The notes beneath the pieces are model-generated. The model was not told where the DNA came from, searched no databases, and saw only the letters and a program-made list of their open reading frames with translations. Shown here in pieces: positions 33,019-39,456 of a stretch of 39,456 nt of DNA (position 1 is its first letter; the number at the start of each line of letters is the position of its first letter). The DNA is from an uncultured Pontibacter sp. (GTDB taxonomy: Bacteria; Bacteroidota; Bacteroidia; Cytophagales; Hymenobacteraceae), in contig NZ_CANLZM010000022.1 in NCBI RefSeq assembly GCF_947495565.1, positions 1-39,456 on the forward strand, given 5' to 3'. The translations under genes and the position numbers were made by a program.

Positions 33019-33134
33019 TTTAGCATATGGTATAAATTCGGCCTTACTGGCTGACATTTAAAAGGCAGGCTGCATTGCGGTCTGCTTTTCCTGTTTTAAG
33101 GTGCTATAACTTTATACTTTATGCTGCAGATGCT

Positions 33135-33173
33135 AAAAAATATGCGCCACAGATTTAATACCTGTGGCGCATA
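33135..33173 (-). terminator. Terminator after hemN
   Basis: Perfect 12-bp stem TATGCGCCACAG / CTGTGGCGCATA with a 9-nt loop. On the minus strand it is followed directly by TTTTTT. It lies 34 bp beyond the hemN stop. Confidence 0.85.
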
Positions 33174-33206
33174 AGCTCTGCTGAAAGTATAAGGCAACAG
33201 TCTGCA

Positions 33207-34586
33207 TTAAATCGCTTTGCTGAAGACTTGCTGCTGTTCGGGTTCAGATTGCTTTAATTTTACATCAAATACCATACAGACGTTGCGCACAAATGCTTTG
33301 CCAAGCTCAGTTACGGTCAACGTCCCGTTTCTTAAGTATAGCAACTTTTCTTGCTGCATTTCTTCCAACTCATTAAAAGCTTTTCGGGGTAATAGTTTGG
33401 TTAAGCTTTCATCCAAAGCCAGTTCTCCGTTACAGGCTAGGGCAAGTATAGCCCCTCTTATAATTAAATCACTTGGCGTCAGCAAGTGGCCTTTTAATAT
33501 AGCCAACTCACCGCTTCGCACAGCTTCTGTGTAAGTCTCTACCTTCTTCAGATTTTGCATATAGCCATATTTGGCATCGCTTATGGACGAGGATCCCAGA
33601 CCTAGCAGCAGGTCTGTTTGACAGGTGGTATAGCCCATAAAGTTACGGTGCAGTACCTTGCTTTGATAAGCCTTGCAAAGTGCATCATGCGGCAGCGCGA
33701 AATGATCCATACCGATACCGGTGTAGCCGAAGACCTTCAATTTTGCCAACCCCAACTCATAAAGCGCACGTTTTTCCGTATTATCCGGCAGGTCTTTATC
33801 AGAGTAGCTTCGCTGGCCCGGCTTTACCCACGGCACATGCGCGTACGAGTAAAAAGCAATACGGTCCGGCATCAGTTCAGCCACTTTCTCTATCGTTTCG
33901 CCTACACTTTCCGGCGTCTGGTAAGGCAAGCCATATATTAAATCAAAATTCACGGACTCATACCCAATGCGCCTGGCATCCTCTGTTGCCCTTTTAACGT
34001 TTTCGATTGGCTGAATACGATTTATGGTAAGTTGTACTTTCGGATCAAAATCCTGAATACCGTAGCTCACTCTCCTGAAACCTAAATCAAACAGCGTTTG
34101 CAGATGATCGGCGGTGGTGTTGTTTGGATGGCCTTCAAAGCTGAACTCTTTATCCGGGTGAAGTATGGCACCTTCGTAGATACCTTCCAGCAGTTTGCGC
34201 AGGTTTTGAGGTTTAAAAAAAGTTGGTGTGCCACCTCCCAAATGCAGCTCCCTTATGATTGGCTTCTCGTTGAACTGCCGCAGGTATAAATTCCATTCGG
34301 CAAGTATGGCTTGTATGTACCCCTCTTCTACACGATGGTTTTTGGTGATGCGTGTGTTACAGCCGCAATAGGTACAAAGCTCTTCACAAAATGGCAGGTG
34401 TATGTACAGGCTTATCCCTTTCGTAGCGTTGGATTCCGCAAAAGTCTTTTTTACCACTTCCATCCACTGCCGCGCCTGCGGCACCTCTTTGTCCCAGAAA
34501 GGCACGGTTGGGTAACTGGTGTAGCGCGGGGCTGGCACGTTATACTTTTTAATCAGAAACTCCTGCTGTTCTACCACGTTCGTCAT
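33207..34586 (-). CDS. hemN: Oxygen-independent coproporphyrinogen III oxidase
   Basis: Radical-SAM enzyme that decarboxylates coproporphyrinogen III without O2, allowing haem synthesis under anaerobic or micro-oxic growth. 459 residues, typical of true HemN. RYTSYPTVPFWD near the N-terminus is a HemN signature. The 4Fe-4S/SAM motif is CEELCTYC (Cys67, Cys71, Cys74) with the extra Cys76 typical of HemN, and GGGTPTFF and the HemN C-terminal domain follow. A TGA-N6-TCA palindrome lies about 75-90 bp upstream of the start. Own terminator downstream; monocistronic. Confidence 0.96.
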   Translation of the reverse strand: MTNVVEQQEFLIKKYNVPAPRYTSYPTVPFWDKEVPQARQWMEVVKKTFAESNATKGISLYIHLPFCEELCTYCGCNTRITKNHRVEEGYIQAILAEWNLYLRQFNEKPIIRELHLGGGTPTFFKPQNLRKLLEGIYEGAILHPDKEFSFEGHPNNTTADHLQTLFDLGFRRVSYGIQDFDPKVQLTINRIQPIENVKRATEDARRIGYESVNFDLIYGLPYQTPESVGETIEKVAELMPDRIAFYSYAHVPWVKPGQRSYSDKDLPDNTEKRALYELGLAKLKVFGYTGIGMDHFALPHDALCKAYQSKVLHRNFMGYTTCQTDLLLGLGSSSISDAKYGYMQNLKKVETYTEAVRSGELAILKGHLLTPSDLIIRGAILALACNGELALDESLTKLLPRKAFNELEEMQQEKLLYLRNGTLTVTELGKAFVRNVCMVFDVKLKQSEPEQQQVFSKAI

Positions 34587-34975
34587 CTTAAAATCACTTT
34601 GCTTAACTGCAAAGTTTATCGGAAGCGGCTACTATTTAAATGATATACGGCAGGTGCCATAGTGATTTATGTCAGCTGTTATTATATAAATATTTTTTAG
34701 CACGGCGCATCTACCGGCTGCACTTGCCAAAAGGGGTTTCTTAGAGTTGCAACATAGGCATATGGTATAAAATAGGCTTTATATCTGCTGCAGTTATTGG
34801 CTGGAAATTATACAATGCTATATCTGGCAAAACAGTATTTAATTTCCCTGCTGCTGCCCCGGCAACCAAACTAACTAGCTATAGCTTACTTTTTTTGAGA
34901 TGAACGCAAAAAAAATGAGCATGTGCCTGTATTCCCAAATCACAAAAACACCTGAATCTATCAGATATCATACAT
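34587..34975. other. Divergent hemN-katG interval, left part
   Basis: Part of a 525-bp gene-free interval. Besides the hemN-side box at 34662 it is AT-rich with no recognisable gene. The katG promoter elements lie at its right end. Confidence 0.4.
34662..34675 (-). promoter_or_regulatory. CRP/FNR-type box upstream of hemN
   Basis: GTGAT-TTAT-GTCAG, 7 of 10 matches to TTGAT-N4-ATCAA, with both TGA and TCA half-site cores. No exact TAnnTTTG lies at the ideal distance, so placement relative to the promoter is uncertain. Confidence 0.45.
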
Positions 34976-34992
34976 TATAGTTTAAAACTATA
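34976..34992. promoter_or_regulatory. Operator-like palindrome in the katG promoter
   Basis: Perfect 8-1-8 palindrome TATAGTTT-A-AAACTATA. It covers the expected -33 region of the katG promoter (the -7 element starts 10 bp later). The size and AT-rich form resemble PerR/Fur-type boxes, but the regulator is unknown. Confidence 0.5.
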
Positions 34993-35001
34993 TACCATAG
35001 A

Positions 35002-35009
35002 TATATTTG
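35002..35009 (+). promoter_or_regulatory. katG: katG promoter -7 element
   Basis: TATATTTG, an exact TAnnTTTG match, about 100 bp upstream of the katG ATG. This implies a leader of roughly 95 nt. Confidence 0.55.
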
Positions 35010-35093
35010 ACAAAATCAGGCTAGACTTTGGTTACTTAAACTCTTAACTTTAAATTATAAATCAATAGAAATCTGACGAATAACATTAATTAA

Positions 35094-37367
<2,274 letters not shown>

Positions 37368-37412
37368 CTCCTGCAGTTATACTTCATAAGGGTATTTATT
37401 CCCTCCCCTGGC

Positions 37413-37445
37413 AAAAAAAAGCATCCTATTCAGGATGCCTTTTTT
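37413..37445. terminator. Bidirectional-looking terminator after katG
   Basis: A8 tract, stem GCATCCT / AGGATGC with an ATTC loop, then CCTTTTTTG. It is T-rich on either strand but serves katG. Confidence 0.85.
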
Positions 37446-38273
37446 GCTATTACGCCCCTTTTCTGAGGCAGCACCGTGAAGTGCTGCCTTTCCCTGCAAA
37501 ACTATGGCAGCAAAGTTAAAGTTAGTGAAGCAAGATTCTCCCCTTAAGGGCAGGGCCGTTTTTTGGTTGAACTTAGCGGCCCTGCCCTTCTTGAGATAAA
37601 TCTATACTCATAAAACAATACAATGCAGGCTTAGTTAGCTATTGAGCTGCTCCTCCTGCCGCAAGTATTTAAAGTATAAAACAAAGGTGCCTGCGCCAGT
37701 TCAAGCCGGACAGATTGTTAAGTTTTATAACCAAAAAACCTGGCATTAAAGTATAGAAACTTATGCTCCAGACTTTTGGCTGGGATAAAAGTCTGGAGCC
37801 AATAAACAGGCTGCATGCAAACACTCTACGGCCTGGGGCTACTCAGAAAAACTGAGCAGGAGCAGTATGTAAAGTAAGGGAGAGGTATAAAAGTTTAGAG
37901 CATGAAATTAGTAGCAGTTAGTGCAAGTATGGAAGTTCAATGGGGTGGCAGGCAATTAATTATCTGGTCCGCTAAAGAGGTACTAAGCTGCATGCGGTTA
38001 CTTTATATTTCAGGCAAAATCTTATCTAATAAACCAAATCCAAATGATTTGCAGCATTTTGGGAACGCACACCTTAAGTAAAATTTGCCCGGCACAATGG
38101 CATTGTTTCCTACTGATACTGAGAGTGTTGGTGCCAAAAGAAGTGCAAGGCAAACCAAGTTTATTGAATTTCTTCTAAAACCAAACACAATAACTGGCAA
38201 CAGCAGGCTATCTTTGTCAGTAAATTCATAGTCAGGGGCCACGGGTCTGGCATTGGATTGTTGTATAAATTAG
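37446..38273. other. Hairpin-rich non-coding region
   Basis: About 830 bp without a convincing gene. It holds three perfect stem-loops: AGGCAGCAC / GTGCTGCCT (37466-37489, 6-nt loop), a 13-bp stem AAGGGCAGGGCCG (37546-37589, 18-nt loop), and a 13-bp stem GCTCCAGACTTTT (37765-37799, 9-nt loop). None has a proper T-tract. AAGTAT hexamers cluster at 37662-37675, 37750 and 37925. A 79-residue minus-strand frame (38003-38242) has no recognisable domain. Confidence 0.5.
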
Positions 38274-38687
38274 TTGATTGAAGTGAGAGGATTAATACTA
38301 ACAGAAGAGCCGCATATAACGATCGGCTACGATGTGGTGGAAGACATACTGCTGGTAGATTGGAAAGGAAACCAAACAAAAGAAAGTGTTATGGATGGTT
38401 GTGAGCGTATGCTCGTTCACCTGAAAAAGTACCGTATCAGCAAAGTGCTAAACGACAATACCCACGTCACCAGCATCTGGGATGACGCCTCGGAGTGGGT
38501 GGCTGTGGATTGGTTTCCGCGTATGCACAAGGCCGGCTGCAACTTTTTCGCGTGGGTCTACTCTCCTAACCTGTACAGCAAACTATCAGCAGACAAAAGC
38601 CTGTCTTTTGGGGTGAAGGGCATCGTAGCCACCACATTCGATGATTTAGAAACTGCAAACGCCTGGTTAAAAGCCATGGATCTTTAA
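38274..38687 (+). CDS. Small cytoplasmic protein, unknown (SpoIIAA/STAS-like fold possible)
   Basis: 137 residues. The alternating beta-alpha pattern (ITIGYDVVEDILLVDWKGN, then a helix ESVMDGCERMLVHLKKY, then ISKVLNDNTHV, WVAVDWFPRMHKAG, FFAWVYSPN, FDDLETANAWL) resembles the SpoIIAA-like/STAS proteins common in Bacteroidota, but I do not recognise a specific family. No signal or membrane segment. The start is uncertain: TTG at 38274 or GTG at 38283; no ATG lies near the N-terminus. It stands alone between non-coding regions. Confidence 0.65.
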   Translation: MIEVRGLILTEEPHITIGYDVVEDILLVDWKGNQTKESVMDGCERMLVHLKKYRISKVLNDNTHVTSIWDDASEWVAVDWFPRMHKAGCNFFAWVYSPNLYSKLSADKSLSFGVKGIVATTFDDLETANAWLKAMDL

Positions 38688-39025
38688 TACGTAGGGTTCG
38701 TGTTGGTTAAAGCTTATGCACCTGCGCAACCCAGCACTGGTGCAGCATAGTACCTCTGGTTATTTCTACAACTCCTCTGAAAATTATTTCGCAATTTTCA
38801 AGTATAACTTTATCTGTCAATCATATAGAAGGCACTTACAAAGGACGGGGCGGATAAATGCAGCGACTCTTAACTGATGCTGCACCTGTGTGGTTATAGA
38901 TGTCACGACTTCCCTTCTAAAGCCGATTTGCTTTAAGCAGTTAGTGTCCTGATTCAGTCATACTTGCGAGAGCTATACTTGAAATGTTTGGCTCCCAAAG
39001 TCCTCATCCTTAATTATTATTATAA
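38688..39025. other. Gene-free interval
   Basis: 338 bp with no coding signal, strong hairpin or promoter match. It contains three AAGTAT/ATACTT hexamers (near 38800, 38960 and 38977). Confidence 0.4.
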
Positions 39026-39400
39026 ATAGAAAATGCCTTTGGCATACCCATTATACCCAACTACGAGGACAAACTATTGGAAAAATTACATAGCCTGGAT
39101 TTGAACAGTTATAAAGAAAGCGGCACCTTCAGGCCTATGGCTGCCATTGCCTCACGCATGTTCAGCGTCTCGATTGCACTTGTTAATTTCGTGGACAAGG
39201 ATCGTTTACAAAAGCACGAGTAGGAATAGAGGAATCGGGTAAAGTATGAAATGAGTGTAAGCCTGTGTTCGCTGGCGGTGCTAAGAAATAATGTTACTGT
39301 TTTCGAGAATGCAGCAGTGAAGCCCTGCCTGCTTGCCAACCCGGTGGTTATCGGCAAATTTGATTTGGGGTTTTATGGCGTGTCGGCTCCCCGGTTTTAG
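39026..39400 (+). pseudogene. Decayed GAF-domain protein gene
   Basis: In one frame the sequence reads ENAFGIPIIPNYEDKLLEKL, MAAIASRMFSVSIALVNFVDKDR, then stops TAG at 39221 and 39227, then VSLCSLAVLRNNVTVFENA and CLLANPVVIGKFDLGFYG before a final stop at 39398. This is the N-terminal pattern of the GAF domains that begin many Bacteroidota sensor kinases. Between the two parts the missing piece (VGIEESGKV) reads in another frame from 39221, so two frame changes have occurred. The expected start codon is ATA (39026) instead of ATG. No downstream kinase or other domain follows in the window. Identification rests on my memory of the family pattern. Confidence 0.7.
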
Positions 39401-39456
39401 AACCGTTTAGGAGTAGAGTATTCAACATATTTCAAATCACTTCTATCACCACTACT

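Noticed and set aside
35007..35019. TTGACAAAATCAG near the katG promoter as a CRP/FNR box
   Set aside because: The half-sites are 5 bp apart instead of 6, and the element would overlap the -7 sequence.
38003..38242. 79-residue minus-strand frame in the gene-free region
   Set aside because: No domain, no promoter, irregular composition and no neighbour; insufficient support for a gene.

Overview
The window looks like chromosomal DNA of a Bacteroidota bacterium, most likely of the Cytophagales/Hymenobacteraceae (Pontibacter-like). The signs are a fused CcoN-CcoO oxidase, Bacteroidota-type promoters (TAnnTTTG), few strong Shine-Dalgarno sites, and family types common in that group. No rRNA, tRNA, phage, CRISPR or intact insertion sequence was seen. 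The taxonomic call is inference.

Layout. 1-5.2 kb: a small membrane protein, a 147-bp MITE-like repeat, an isoaspartyl methyltransferase with a hydrophobic N-terminus, a quinone-reductase-type dehydrogenase, a DACNV/diadenylate-cyclase-like protein and D-lactate dehydrogenase. 5.5-10.2 kb: an APC amino-acid permease, an exported methyltransferase, an LLM flavin enzyme, a PEBP protein and a DinB protein. 10.2-12.7 kb: a PAPS module of sulfotransferase, divergent APS kinase (cysC) and PAP phosphatase (cysQ). 12.7-17.1 kb: a D-aminoacylase-type lipoprotein behind a cluster of AAGTATAA octamers, an SDR enzyme, a small lipoprotein, the second (inverted) MITE-like copy and a HAD hydrolase.

17.2-34.6 kb is a coherent low-oxygen respiration region, almost all on the minus strand. 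A four-gene two-component operon encodes a kinase with two PAS domains that both carry the FixL haem His/Arg pair, a lone receiver, a receiver-kinase and a receiver-CRP/FNR fusion. Next come a universal stress protein, a SafE-like membrane protein, ccoH, ccoG, ccoP, ccoQ, fused ccoNO, ccoS (57 codons), the copper ATPase ccoI, a divergent four-helix membrane protein and hemN. CRP/FNR-type palindromes (TGA-N6-TCA) lie upstream of ccoNO, ccoI, the divergent membrane gene and hemN. In the ccoI/membrane-gene interval two of them sit about 40 bp upstream of the inferred start points of two divergent TACCTTTG promoters. The inferred circuit is: haem-PAS kinase senses O2, phosphorelay reaches the REC-CRP protein, and that activates cbb3 oxidase assembly, copper supply and anaerobic haem synthesis.

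34.6-39.5 kb: katG behind a promoter overlapped by a 17-bp palindrome, a hairpin-rich non-coding stretch, a small unknown protein and a decayed GAF-domain pseudogene.

Across the window the hexamer AAGTAT/ATACTT recurs about 125 times by hand count, roughly five times expectation, inside and between genes and in both orientations. It is the most pervasive signal here that gene annotation does not explain.
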